Positions 42,228 through 49,935 of a DNA stretch of 64,000 nt are shown here, one piece after another. The notes under the pieces were generated by a model. The model did no database searches, was not told the DNA's origin, and was given only the letters and a program-made list of their open reading frames with translations. Every line of letters begins with the position of its first letter. Within the stretch, counting starts at the first letter, position 1. Both the position numbers and the translations under genes were made by a program. Origin of the DNA: a virus; the IMG/VR virus record IMGVR_UViG_3300032311_001249, positions 25,935 through 89,934 of that record; one strand, given 5' to 3'.

Positions 42228-42958
42228 TCCTCAAATATAACATCATTCTCATCATTTTCAATGTATTTTGGTCTTCTAACATTTCTGAAATTCTCATCAG
42301 CATACAGCTTTTCCCAAGTCTCTGTTTGAAAATTTCTTTTTGTTTCTTCTAATAGTTTTTCTTTTTTTATTCTATTAAGATAGGAGTGGCTTGTTATTCT
42401 GCTAAAGTAACCAAAAGGATTAGCTTTAAATTTAATTAATTTTTTATTATTTTCTTGAAAAAATTCATCGCTGTTTTCTTTTGGTTTTTTTTGTGCTTGA
42501 CCTTTTTTATCTAAAAAGCTTATATATTCCACACCATCTTCTTTTGAAGTGGAGATTATTTCTGCAACTGTAAAACATTTAAAACTACAGTCTCTCACAG
42601 CCTTTACCATTTTAAGAGTAGCATCTCCTATCATTTCATCTATCCAGCTATAACGACAAAAATTAGCTCTGTAACCCATTTTAGTTGCTATATCACTAAC
42701 AATGATTGTTAGACGATTTGATATAATTGGAAATTTGTCTTTTTTTATTAATTTCTGAGTTTTCCAATCATAGTCCTCTCCCAAAGATTCATAATAAGAA
42801 TACAACTCATTCCACATTTCCTCTTTGGAAACATATTCTTCTGTTGCTTCTTTATCTTCTTTCTTTTTCCTAGTTCTTTTCTTAGGAAAGTCATCAAAAA
42901 CTCCTATTTCTAGTTCTTCCGATTTTTCGTTGTATGTTTCATCATTTTGTTCCCACAT
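42224..42958 (-). CDS. 55: late-promoter sigma factor, gp55-like
   Basis: The 244-residue protein contains the gp55 core: NRLTIIVSDIATKMGYRANFCRYSWIDEMIGDATLKMVKAVRDC, and ANPFGYFSRITSHSYLNRIKKEK, close to T4 [21 protein letters not shown]...[22 protein letters not shown]. gp55 replaces host sigma on RNA polymerase and reads TATAAATA late promoters, which are present in this window. It has about 70 extra basic/acidic N-terminal residues compared with T4 (185). The end DVIFEE may be its clamp-binding peptide. Confidence 0.92.
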   Translation of the reverse strand: MWEQNDETYNEKSEELEIGVFDDFPKKRTRKKKEDKEATEEYVSKEEMWNELYSYYESLGEDYDWKTQKLIKKDKFPIISNRLTIIVSDIATKMGYRANFCRYSWIDEMIGDATLKMVKAVRDCSFKCFTVAEIISTSKEDGVEYISFLDKKGQAQKKPKENSDEFFQENNKKLIKFKANPFGYFSRITSHSYLNRIKKEKLLEETKRNFQTETWEKLYADENFRNVRRPKYIENDENDVIFEE

Positions 42959-42961
42959 ATG

Positions 42962-45529
42962 TTAAAGTTTTATTTTTTTCAAAGAATAATCTATCTTTTG
43001 TTTTTTATATATTTCAAGTCTTTTTCTTAGATGACTTAAAGAATATTGTAAATTGTCAGAGATGTCAAAAATGACAGCTTTATCTTTACTATGATGTTTT
43101 CTCACTGTTCTTCCCACAGTTTGTACTGTTTTCACTCCTCCCTTGCCCATATAGCACAATATGGCATAGTGTAAGTTTTTTATGCTAATACCAGTGGAGA
43201 AACATTTACTCATAACCAGACAAATTATACCTGATTCTTTTTCCATAGAATCTTGAATGCTAGTTCTTTCTTCTGTTGGAGTATCTCCTGTTATAATGCA
43301 TAATTTTTTAGTAGTATTTTTTAAAATTTTTTCCAAAGAATCTATATAGTCTCTTCTATCCACAACAATTATAATATTACCTTCTAATTTTTCAGCTATT
43401 TTTTTAATAATGTCATTTCTTTCTACACAATTTATAACATAATTAAATTCTGCTTCATAAGCATCTGTTGGATTTTGACCCTTGGGAAATACTGGTTTTG
43501 GGGAGTGTTCACAAACCAAAACTTTTACTTCTACATCACTGATGGTCTGTTGTTTTCTTAGTTCATAGCTATTTTTTTCGTATAGTATTGGTCCTATTTT
43601 ACCAACAACATTCCACGATGCCATAATATCGTCCGGGAGTGTTGCTGTTAACCCAAATTTAAAAGGAGTGTTTATATTGTGTATTACTTTACTAATCTTG
43701 TTCTTTTTGTTGTTTATAGTATGAACTTCATCAACAATTACATAGTCGTAATTTTCCACTATTTTCAGGGTTGCTTTAACATCACTGGTTAATATCTGAC
43801 TATTAGCTATAAGAATATTCTGTTTTAAATCTGGAATTTTTCCATCACCCCACATGGTTGTTTGGGGTATTCCGTATTCATGGATGAATGAGAGATACAA
43901 CTGATTTAACAAACTTACATTGGGAACTACCATTAGTATCTTACAGTCTGGTTTGTTGTCTATCAAAGTCTTGCATAGTCCTGCTTGTATAAGAGAATTA
44001 TGAGTTACAGTAAAATCTTTTAATAAAAAAAGTCTATCTCTGCCTTCTACTTCAAATCCATAATATTCTCCTTGCCCAACTTCTTCTACTTTTATTCCTT
44101 TTAAACAAGGATTGTAAAACGGTGTATAATTTTGAGTATTTTTACGCAATATCTTACATGGTATTTTTTGTAAATCACCATTTATATGTACTCTATAATA
44201 TTCGCCTGTTTTTCCAGTTTGAGATGATTTGACACATTTTTTCATATTTGCACTAAAACCTAATGATTTACATAAAAACACAACACTTTCCATAAAACCT
44301 TTTTGTTTCAATGTTAACTCGAAACCTTTGATATTTCCTTTTTTATTTCTTTGTAAGTGTCCATCTGTATCTAAAATACCTGCTAATAATTCTAATCTGT
44401 TACTTTCAGATGAAAATAGATAAACCTCTGGTATATGTTTATTTTTTATTAAGCTTAATTGTTTAAGACTATTAAGAATACTATTTCTGTCATGATATTT
44501 ATTTTCCCCTTCTCTTCCTGTTGTTAAATGATATGTTTTTGCTCTATTATTTAATTTAGATGATGTTCTTATTCTTAGGTTATACTCTTCGGATACGCTA
44601 TTAATATATTTCACTATTTCATCATCCATAGTAGTAACAGAAGGGGTAGCAGAACTTCCGTCTCCTAACCATATACCTAAAAAATAAGCAGGAATCAATT
44701 TTTCTATCTGATCATCATTTATATCTTCTTGTTTCCATCTGATGATGGTTGGTTTCCATGATTTGAGAATATGTTTCTGATATTTGGGTAATTTAAGATA
44801 ATCTTCGACTGATATATTGACTATATCTCCTGATTTAACTTTTTGACCATTGACATAACCATGTTTTTCTTTAGTATTATAACCTTTTTTTGTTTTCCAT
44901 TTACTAGTACCTAATGAAGTTATTTTAAAAGATAGTATATGAGAACTATTAACCACATACTCGTCTATTCCGTCTTTTTGACCAACACTAGAAATTCTAT
45001 ATAATCTGTCTGTTCCCCTTGCTAAAGAAATTACTCTTCTAGGGGTAGAATCCGGTCCCATAAGTAAATCGCCTTGAATTATATCTTCTACCTTTCTAAT
45101 TGATCCGTCAAACATCAATAATTGTGTTCCTTTACCAAAGCATTTACCAGCACCAGTGGCTAGTATTCCTATACCTCTACCATGTTGTAAAAACTCTTTA
45201 AGAGTGTCTTGTTGATAGTCATAATAATCAAATCCTTCTATGGTAGATGCTGTTTTTATGTTTAGATTTGGTTTGTAATTTTTTTGAAATTCTGGTGTAA
45301 TTTGTATTTTGATTGCAAGATTAAGAGTTCTTATATAATTCTCTATTTCAAACCACAAGCCAACTTGAAAAGCTCCTACCGGAGTTATTGCATAGAGTCT
45401 AGGCACAAATTTTCTCATCTGATAAGAGGGATTTTTTATACTAAATTTTTCCCTTATCATTTTTAATAAATGAGATGAACAAGTTATCACTCCATTTTTT
45501 TTAACAAAATCTACTTTTATAATTTCCAA
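42962..45529 (-). CDS. uvsW: DNA helicase UvsW interrupted by an intein
   Basis: The 855-residue precursor is an SF2 helicase of the UvsW type with a 382-residue intein (residues 130-511). The exteins sum to 473 residues (T4 UvsW: 503). They include LATGAGK|S (Walker A, split by the intein), VIVDEVHTIN (DExH), FGLTATLPD (motif III), ITGDTPTEERTSI, CFSTGISIKNLHYAIL and QTVGRTVRKH (motif VI). UvsW remodels forks and R-loops. The N-terminal part (MEIIKVDF...) aligns in pattern with T4 MDIKVHF, so the TTG start at 45529 is accepted. Activity depends on splicing because the P-loop is broken. Confidence 0.92.
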   Translation of the reverse strand: MEIIKVDFVKKNGVITCSSHLLKMIREKFSIKNPSYQMRKFVPRLYAITPVGAFQVGLWFEIENYIRTLNLAIKIQITPEFQKNYKPNLNIKTASTIEGFDYYDYQQDTLKEFLQHGRGIGILATGAGKCFGKGTQLLMFDGSIRKVEDIIQGDLLMGPDSTPRRVISLARGTDRLYRISSVGQKDGIDEYVVNSSHILSFKITSLGTSKWKTKKGYNTKEKHGYVNGQKVKSGDIVNISVEDYLKLPKYQKHILKSWKPTIIRWKQEDINDDQIEKLIPAYFLGIWLGDGSSATPSVTTMDDEIVKYINSVSEEYNLRIRTSSKLNNRAKTYHLTTGREGENKYHDRNSILNSLKQLSLIKNKHIPEVYLFSSESNRLELLAGILDTDGHLQRNKKGNIKGFELTLKQKGFMESVVFLCKSLGFSANMKKCVKSSQTGKTGEYYRVHINGDLQKIPCKILRKNTQNYTPFYNPCLKGIKVEEVGQGEYYGFEVEGRDRLFLLKDFTVTHNSLIQAGLCKTLIDNKPDCKILMVVPNVSLLNQLYLSFIHEYGIPQTTMWGDGKIPDLKQNILIANSQILTSDVKATLKIVENYDYVIVDEVHTINNKKNKISKVIHNINTPFKFGLTATLPDDIMASWNVVGKIGPILYEKNSYELRKQQTISDVEVKVLVCEHSPKPVFPKGQNPTDAYEAEFNYVINCVERNDIIKKIAEKLEGNIIIVVDRRDYIDSLEKILKNTTKKLCIITGDTPTEERTSIQDSMEKESGIICLVMSKCFSTGISIKNLHYAILCYMGKGGVKTVQTVGRTVRKHHSKDKAVIFDISDNLQYSLSHLRKRLEIYKKQKIDYSLKKIKL
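43997..45142 (-). mobile_element. intein with LAGLIDADG homing endonuclease in the UvsW P-loop
   Basis: The insert begins with Cys (CFGKGTQLLMFDGS, block A) and has a VVNSSHIL block B. Next come two LAGLIDADG-type helices with their acidic ends (LGIWLGDGSS and LLAGILDTDGHL), a block F segment YYGFEVEGRDRLFLL, and it ends TVTHN before Ser+1 of the extein. All splice-junction residues are of the functional type. It sits between K and S of GAGKS. It translates through without stops, so it is likely active or recently so. Confidence 0.93.
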
Positions 45530-45570
45530 ATCCCATTATTACAAAAATCATCAAATTCATTATTAATAAA

Positions 45571-45978
45571 TTATAACTGCTCCATTTTCAATAATTCTAC
45601 AATATTTTTAAAATCAAACCCTATTTGACTAAAAATTTTGTTTACTGCACTGTCTAAAAATTCCACCAATAGCTCTTGTTCTTTTATTTTCTTTTGGATG
45701 CTTTTAAAATCCATTTGAGATTCTAATTTGGAAGCAACCACTGCCTTGCTAAGCTTTAATGGATTGTCTTTTTGTAAAGCATTGTTTAAAAAATTCTCTT
45801 TGATTTCTACCAATTCTAATAATTGTTTTTTACTTTTTATTAGCCTAAAGAGCCATTTATGTTTAACATTAGGAGCACTTAGTTGCTTTTCCATAACATT
45901 AGTTACATCTATTTGTGTGTCCATTTCTATCTCTTTGGAATAATCTTCCATTAATTCCATTGGTTGCTTGTCAGTCAT
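45571..45978 (-). CDS. uvsY: recombination mediator, UvsY-like
   Basis: The 135-residue helical protein has the UvsY size (T4: 137) and layout: a front helix ending in a KHKWLFRLIKSKKQLLELVE segment, a middle DNA-binding stretch, and a late helix LDSAVNKIFSQIGFDFKNIVELLKMEQ. The late helix resembles T4 LDFCSGALDAIKSRGFAIKHIQDMRAFEAG. UvsY loads UvsX on gp32-coated DNA. It lies directly upstream of uvsW, as in T4, where uvsW and uvsY are neighbours. Start at ATG 45978, set by the promoter six bases upstream. Confidence 0.72.
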   Translation of the reverse strand: MTDKQPMELMEDYSKEIEMDTQIDVTNVMEKQLSAPNVKHKWLFRLIKSKKQLLELVEIKENFLNNALQKDNPLKLSKAVVASKLESQMDFKSIQKKIKEQELLVEFLDSAVNKIFSQIGFDFKNIVELLKMEQL

Positions 45979-45984
45979 AAAATA

Positions 45985-46013
45985 AATGTAACACATTAAT
46001 TATACTTTTTCAA
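45985..46013 (-). promoter_or_regulatory. sigma-70-like early promoter of uvsY, leaderless
   Basis: TTGAAA (46013-46008), a 17-base spacer and TACATT (45990-45985). Six bases follow before ATG 45978, so +1 should be the A of ATG. Confidence 0.6.
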
Positions 46014-46027
46014 GTAAATAATATAAA

Positions 46028-46411
46028 ATGACTAAAAATTTTGACAAATTCATAAAGCAGATAATAGAGAATATAAGTTTTGAATATAACGGTCTATTAA
46101 AAGATGAATGGGTGCATTTTCCCAACATTTCGGAATTTGATTTAAAGAATGGTATATATTTAGATGATTGGGATTTAACCAATTTTACAGAATTTAAACA
46201 ACTTATGAAAAAAGCTGATTCTGAGAAAAGATATATTTTTGGTCAAGCTTATCCGTACAATACTGTTGCTAATATGATGAAAAAAGGAAAAGACAGACAA
46301 GAAGCACAACAAGAATTCCAGAAAGACAGACAAAGATTAATGAATTTTTATAAAAAATTTAATTTTATACATACTCATAAAGGATGGATGTTCAGACCTT
46401 TTAAAGATTAA
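46028..46411 (+). CDS. small protein with capsid-targeting-like N-terminus
   Basis: The 127-residue protein begins MTKNFDKFIKQIIENI, nearly the same as the protein at 2791 (MTKNFDFFYEQLIKEV), with I-I-E at residues 12-14. The remainder contains a charged helix KGKDRQEAQQEFQKDRQRLMNFYKKFNF and ends HTHKGWMFRPFKD. The family is unknown. AGTAAATA seven bases upstream of the ATG is a weak late-type element. It is followed three bases later by the ADP-ribosyltransferase-like gene. Probably an internal head protein. Confidence 0.6.
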   Translation: MTKNFDKFIKQIIENISFEYNGLLKDEWVHFPNISEFDLKNGIYLDDWDLTNFTEFKQLMKKADSEKRYIFGQAYPYNTVANMMKKGKDRQEAQQEFQKDRQRLMNFYKKFNFIHTHKGWMFRPFKD

Positions 46412-46414
46412 TAT

Positions 46415-47200
46415 ATGACCAACAGATTTGATAATTTTTTAAAAAAAATACATGAAAGAGCATTTCATGCAAGCCCATATAATATTTCAGATAATTTTGA
46501 TTTAAAATTTGTAGGAAAAGGTGAAGGAAATAAAACATTTGGATGGGGTTTATATTTTGCAGAAAATCCAAAGGTGTCAAAAGAATATGGGGATTTATTT
46601 TATAGAAGAGGACATGACGAAATTTATATTTATGATGTAGAAATAGATGTAAAAGAAGATGAATTATTAGATTGGGATAAATCATTGGATGAACAGAGTT
46701 CTTTTGTAAAAGATAAAATAAAATATGCTGTAGAATATTTTAGAAGTTATAAATGGAAATCCTATAATGAAAAAGAAGGAACAGTGGTTGACCCTAACGG
46801 AAATCGTTCCAATGATATTATAGCATTTGACGAAAAACAATTAAAAGAAGCACAATATGGAAAGGCGTCTGATTTTTATCAATTTTTAGAATTTTATTCA
46901 AACTCTCAAAAAGATGCTTCTTTAGCTCTTTTAAAAAATGGCATAAAAGGAATAAAATATTTTGATTATCTTTCCAGAGAAAAAAAACAAGGAACTAGAA
47001 ATTTTGTAATTTTTGATGAAAGTCTTGTAAAAATAAATGGTAAAAACATTCATTATTTAAAAGAAATGACAGATGCTAGTGTATTTGGAGCAGATGGTCC
47101 TTATCCAACAGATGATGTTAGAACTCCTTTTGTGATGGGAACATATTCTAGAAAAGGAAAAATTAAAAAAAGAACTAGAAGGAAGAAAAGAAAAAAATAA
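46415..47200 (+). CDS. ADP-ribosyltransferase-like (ART-PolyVal type) with capsid-targeting-like N-terminus
   Basis: The 261-residue protein joins a candidate targeting peptide (MTNRFDNFLKKIHERA, I-H-E at 12-14) directly to an ART-like domain: FHASP (17-21), GEGNKTFGWGLYFAEN (36-51), and LKNGIKGIKYFDYLSRE...GTRNFVIFDESLVKI (about 180-210). These are the first and last conserved motifs of the ADP-ribosyltransferase family found in polyvalent and virion proteins. It ends in a very basic tail. T4 injects the ADP-ribosyltransferase Alt to modify host RNA polymerase. This could be its functional counterpart. It is late, in a pair with the preceding gene. Confidence 0.72.
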   Translation: MTNRFDNFLKKIHERAFHASPYNISDNFDLKFVGKGEGNKTFGWGLYFAENPKVSKEYGDLFYRRGHDEIYIYDVEIDVKEDELLDWDKSLDEQSSFVKDKIKYAVEYFRSYKWKSYNEKEGTVVDPNGNRSNDIIAFDEKQLKEAQYGKASDFYQFLEFYSNSQKDASLALLKNGIKGIKYFDYLSREKKQGTRNFVIFDESLVKINGKNIHYLKEMTDASVFGADGPYPTDDVRTPFVMGTYSRKGKIKKRTRRKKRKK

Positions 47201-47203
47201 ATA
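47196..47203 (+). promoter_or_regulatory. late-type promoter (AATAAATA)
   Basis: AATAAATA overlaps the stop of the upstream gene and ends five bases before ATG 47209. Confidence 0.35.
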
Positions 47204-47208
47204 TCCCT

Positions 47209-47622
47209 ATGCAATGGGAAAATGTGCCTGAAAAAATAGAGGATTGGTTTGGATTTGTTTATCGTATAACATGCTTATCCAATAATAAAAAATACATAGG
47301 AAAAAAACAATTTTGGAGTAATCAAAAAAGACCTCCTTTAAAAGGCAAAAAAAGAGGCAGAAGAGTAATTAAAGAAAGTGATTGGAAAGAGTATTATGGT
47401 TCTTCTAATGACTTGAAGGAAGACCTTAAAAAGTATGGAAAAGACTCTTTTAAAAGAGAGATTTTAGAGCTTACCACATGCAAGTGGGAGAGTGCATATC
47501 TTGAGCTTATGTGGCAATTAAAAGAAGATGCTATATTAAGAGAAGACTATTACAATAATATCATAAATATAAGATTGAACGGCCCTCCCAAGGATTTGAC
47601 AGAAAAATACAGTGTAAAATAA
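47209..47622 (+). CDS. GIY-YIG nuclease
   Basis: The 137-residue single-domain nuclease has GFVYRITCLSNNKKYIGKKQFWSN (GIY and YIG motifs at 15-18 and 29-31), a YYGSSNDLKEDLKKYGKDSFKREIL segment with the catalytic Arg, and a Glu in KWESAYLELMWQL. Similar stand-alone proteins are common in T4-like phages and may be homing or DNA-degrading enzymes. No DNA-binding domain is added, so a homing role is uncertain. Confidence 0.85.
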   Translation: MQWENVPEKIEDWFGFVYRITCLSNNKKYIGKKQFWSNQKRPPLKGKKRGRRVIKESDWKEYYGSSNDLKEDLKKYGKDSFKREILELTTCKWESAYLELMWQLKEDAILREDYYNNIINIRLNGPPKDLTEKYSVK

Positions 47623-47632
47623 TCACTAAAAT

Positions 47633-47660
47633 TTGAATATCATAATTCATGGTGTATATT
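47633..47660 (+). promoter_or_regulatory. sigma-70-like promoter, near-leaderless
   Basis: TTGAAT (47633-47638), a 16-base spacer and TATATT (47655-47660) lie five bases before ATG 47666. Confidence 0.5.
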
Positions 47661-47665
47661 AAAAG

Positions 47666-48148
47666 ATGATGCATTCTTTTGAAAAAATAGATGATTTTCT
47701 TTTCGATATAGAGAAAGACATAATAGATTGTCTTTATGATTATGGATTATTAAGTTCTTTTTCCAGAGATGTTAAAAAGATTATTTTTTATATTTTTGTC
47801 AAAAAGATCAACCAGAGAATAATAGATGATGGCAATTTACTTTTTTATCATGACAACAATTTCAGTGATGGTCATGAATTGTTCCAATATTTTGATAAAC
47901 AAAAAACAACATCGTTTTTAAACAAAATATGTGATAAAATTAGAAAAGTAACCAATAAGATTTTTTATATAAAAGAGAAAACAAAAATCCCTTCCAAAGC
48001 AGTTTTATATGACTTAGAAGGGAGTGTAATTGATGAAATATTACTTCTCAAAGAGAAGAAAGATTATGACTTGAAAAAACTAAAAGAATTTTTAAAACAA
48101 AATAACTTAAAGGATTTGTTTGATGGGCTGAGTAAGAAAATAACATAG
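47666..48148 (+). CDS. unknown helical protein
   Basis: The 160-residue product (MMHSFEKIDDFLFDIEKDIIDCL) is helical with many Asp/Lys/Phe residues and no known motif. Two ATG codons in tandem are available; the predicted transcript start lies between them. Unlike the neighbouring late genes it has an early-type promoter. It ends exactly where the convergent 44-residue gene ends (48149), so no base separates them. Confidence 0.6.
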   Translation: MMHSFEKIDDFLFDIEKDIIDCLYDYGLLSSFSRDVKKIIFYIFVKKINQRIIDDGNLLFYHDNNFSDGHELFQYFDKQKTTSFLNKICDKIRKVTNKIFYIKEKTKIPSKAVLYDLEGSVIDEILLLKEKKDYDLKKLKEFLKQNNLKDLFDGLSKKIT

Positions 48149-48283
48149 TTATTTCTTTTTCTGCGTTGATGGTTTCCAACCAGTTTTTCTCATGGTTCCA
48201 TAAACATAAGCATTTTTTCTTTCACCTGTTAGATGTTTTTTATTTGCTTGTTGTTTGAGTTGTTTTTCTAATTTTTTGGGCAT
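48149..48283 (-). CDS. 44-residue basic protein
   Basis: A short leftward gene reads MPKKLEKQLKQQANKKH and then LTGERKNAYVYGTMRKTGWKPSTQKKK. The K/R-rich start and the G-x-x-x-NAYVYGT-x-RKTGW end recall small conserved phage proteins of unknown role. It starts 12 bases after the stop of the ABC-type ATPase gene and is probably co-transcribed with it. Confidence 0.7.
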   Translation of the reverse strand: MPKKLEKQLKQQANKKHLTGERKNAYVYGTMRKTGWKPSTQKKK

Positions 48284-48295
48284 AAAAATACTTAT

Positions 48296-49075
48296 CTAAA
48301 AATACTTTTTTATTAATCCTTTACATTCTTTCATGTACCCCGGAGTAACATCTATGATATTAGCTTTTTTATAACCAAGAATAAAAGGAGAGTGAGTAGC
48401 GATTATTAATTGAAAATTGTCGCTCAATTTAACTAAAACATCAAACAATTCAACTTGTTTTGGAATACTAAGTGCTTTCTCAGGTTCATCCAACAGTAGT
48501 GTGATTTTACCATTTCTAGGCAAACTCTTTATGTATTCTGTTTCTAATTGAGCTAGTTGCTTGTTGGAAATATGGTTTGGAATGGTCACCAAATTTGGAG
48601 GAGACTGTATAACTTTCATAATTTTATTAATTTTATGAATTCTGTACTGACCACTGCTAGGTTTGCTTGCTAGTATGTCCATTTGCTCCGCTTCTGTGGT
48701 TATGCCATCAGCACTCTGTTTGGCGTTGCTAAAAAACCAAGTATTGTCATTCTTGCTTAATGCTTCGCTATCATTGTAAAATGAGGGAGTTCCATCCCAT
48801 TCTACATCAGCATCTATCTTGTTGGGAGTTATGTTTCTGTAGCAATAAGGAAAGTGTTTAACATCATTGTATGCTAATTGTGATGGTTCACTAATAGTGC
48901 TCCAGCCACCTGTGGAAATACCACAATAAGCTGCTATGGTTTTTAACATGGTGCTTTTACAGCTTCCCACATTACCAAACAACACATTAAACTTGTCATT
49001 GAATTGGAATTTACGATCTTTCAAATGATCATAACCCATAACAAATCCCGTTTTAAATTCAAAACTTTTAATCAT
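48296..49075 (-). CDS. ABC-type/SMC-like ATPase
   Basis: The 259-residue protein has VLFGNVGSCKSTMLKTIA as Walker A (GNVGSCKST, with Cys before Lys), LLLDEPEKALSIPKQVELFDVL as Walker B with the following D-loop region, and LIIATHSPFIL as H-loop. There is no clear LSGGQ; a Ser/Gly stretch SSGQYRIHKI might replace it. It has no membrane part and is close to the AAA_21/OLD-like ATPases. AAGGA eight bases upstream is a normal ribosome site. Function unknown. Confidence 0.75.
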   Translation of the reverse strand: MIKSFEFKTGFVMGYDHLKDRKFQFNDKFNVLFGNVGSCKSTMLKTIAAYCGISTGGWSTISEPSQLAYNDVKHFPYCYRNITPNKIDADVEWDGTPSFYNDSEALSKNDNTWFFSNAKQSADGITTEAEQMDILASKPSSGQYRIHKINKIMKVIQSPPNLVTIPNHISNKQLAQLETEYIKSLPRNGKITLLLDEPEKALSIPKQVELFDVLVKLSDNFQLIIATHSPFILGYKKANIIDVTPGYMKECKGLIKKYF

Positions 49076-49076
49076 A

Positions 49077-49745
49077 TCAGAATCCTTCTAATTTAGGACC
49101 ATCAAATGTTGTTTCCACATTATTTGATATTTTTTCAAATGCACTAAAATCATTTTTTGGTTTTAAATGTGGCTGAATAAGATTAACAAACTGATAATAC
49201 GAAATTATATTTTCCGTTCCAATAAAAGTTAAAGGATTTCTTTCTTCCACAAAAAAGCTGGTGCTTTTAATATGATTGATGTGATCAATTGTTCTAAAAT
49301 CACCTGCACCAGTGTTTACTGCTACTACGAATGTGTTATTTCCAACAAAAACTTCAAAATATTTTACACTTTCTCTGTCTATAGTCTGTGGAACAAATTC
49401 CAACTGAGATATATTATCTAATACCACTGGTTCCATATCAACGGAATCCAAAGACAATGCAACATCAAATAGTTTACAATTCACAGCATTTTCATCAATA
49501 GAATTAAATTCATTTTTATTTTGTTGAAAAATAGAACCCCCAAGGTCAATGCTCTCATATTGTTGTTTTATATTTTCTAGTTGTTCCTGTATATATTGTT
49601 TGGCATTTTTCTTATTTGATGATTCATCAAAAAAACTACCAAAATCAACAAAATGTTCTGTTAGTTCAGAATCGGACACATGTTCTAAACCTATTTCTCT
49701 TTTTAATTGTTGTGTCCAGTATTGCTGGTCAAATTGTGGAATCAT
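49077..49745 (-). CDS. unknown protein upstream of the ABC-type ATPase
   Basis: The 222-residue product from MIPQFDQQYWTQQLKREIG has no recognised domain. It has an acidic/Gln-rich helical front half and a beta-rich back half (YFEVFVGNNTFVVAVNTGAGDF). I place the start at ATG 49745, one base after the stop of a 55-residue gene, because an upstream ATG at 49796 would overlap that gene. It is followed after one base by the ATPase gene, so the three are an operon. Confidence 0.6.
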   Translation of the reverse strand: MIPQFDQQYWTQQLKREIGLEHVSDSELTEHFVDFGSFFDESSNKKNAKQYIQEQLENIKQQYESIDLGGSIFQQNKNEFNSIDENAVNCKLFDVALSLDSVDMEPVVLDNISQLEFVPQTIDRESVKYFEVFVGNNTFVVAVNTGAGDFRTIDHINHIKSTSFFVEERNPLTFIGTENIISYYQFVNLIQPHLKPKNDFSAFEKISNNVETTFDGPKLEGF

Positions 49746-49746
49746 A

Positions 49747-49914
49747 TTAGTCTGGTAATTGTATCTCTCTAACGTTGATGGTATTTTTATCAACATATTG
49801 CAAATTGTTCAAGTGTTCTGACAATTGTTTTTGGTCAAGATGCAAACTAGTCTTTTGCCAAATCTTGGAATCATCGTATTTAAAAAAACCAATATAATAA
49901 GTTTTCTGGGTCAT
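49747..49914 (-). CDS. 55-residue protein
   Basis: A short frame starts MTQKTYYIGFFKYDDSKIW and ends TINVREIQLPD. It has a strand-helix-strand look and normal codon choice. It follows the Dda stop by 21 bases and is coupled to the next gene (TAATATG). It overlaps the N-terminal extension of the 49796 frame, which it makes unlikely. Function unknown. Confidence 0.55.
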   Translation of the reverse strand: MTQKTYYIGFFKYDDSKIWQKTSLHLDQKQLSEHLNNLQYVDKNTINVREIQLPD

Positions 49915-49935
49915 AATAGCTATTTAAGAACAATG

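Noticed and set aside
42962-45529. UvsW looked at first like a helicase broken by an inserted gene
   Set aside because: The frame is continuous and both ends of the insert have intein splice-junction residues, so it is an intein and not a pseudogene.
47209-47622. GIY-YIG gene as part of a self-splicing intron
   Set aside because: No interrupted gene flanks it; the neighbours are complete.
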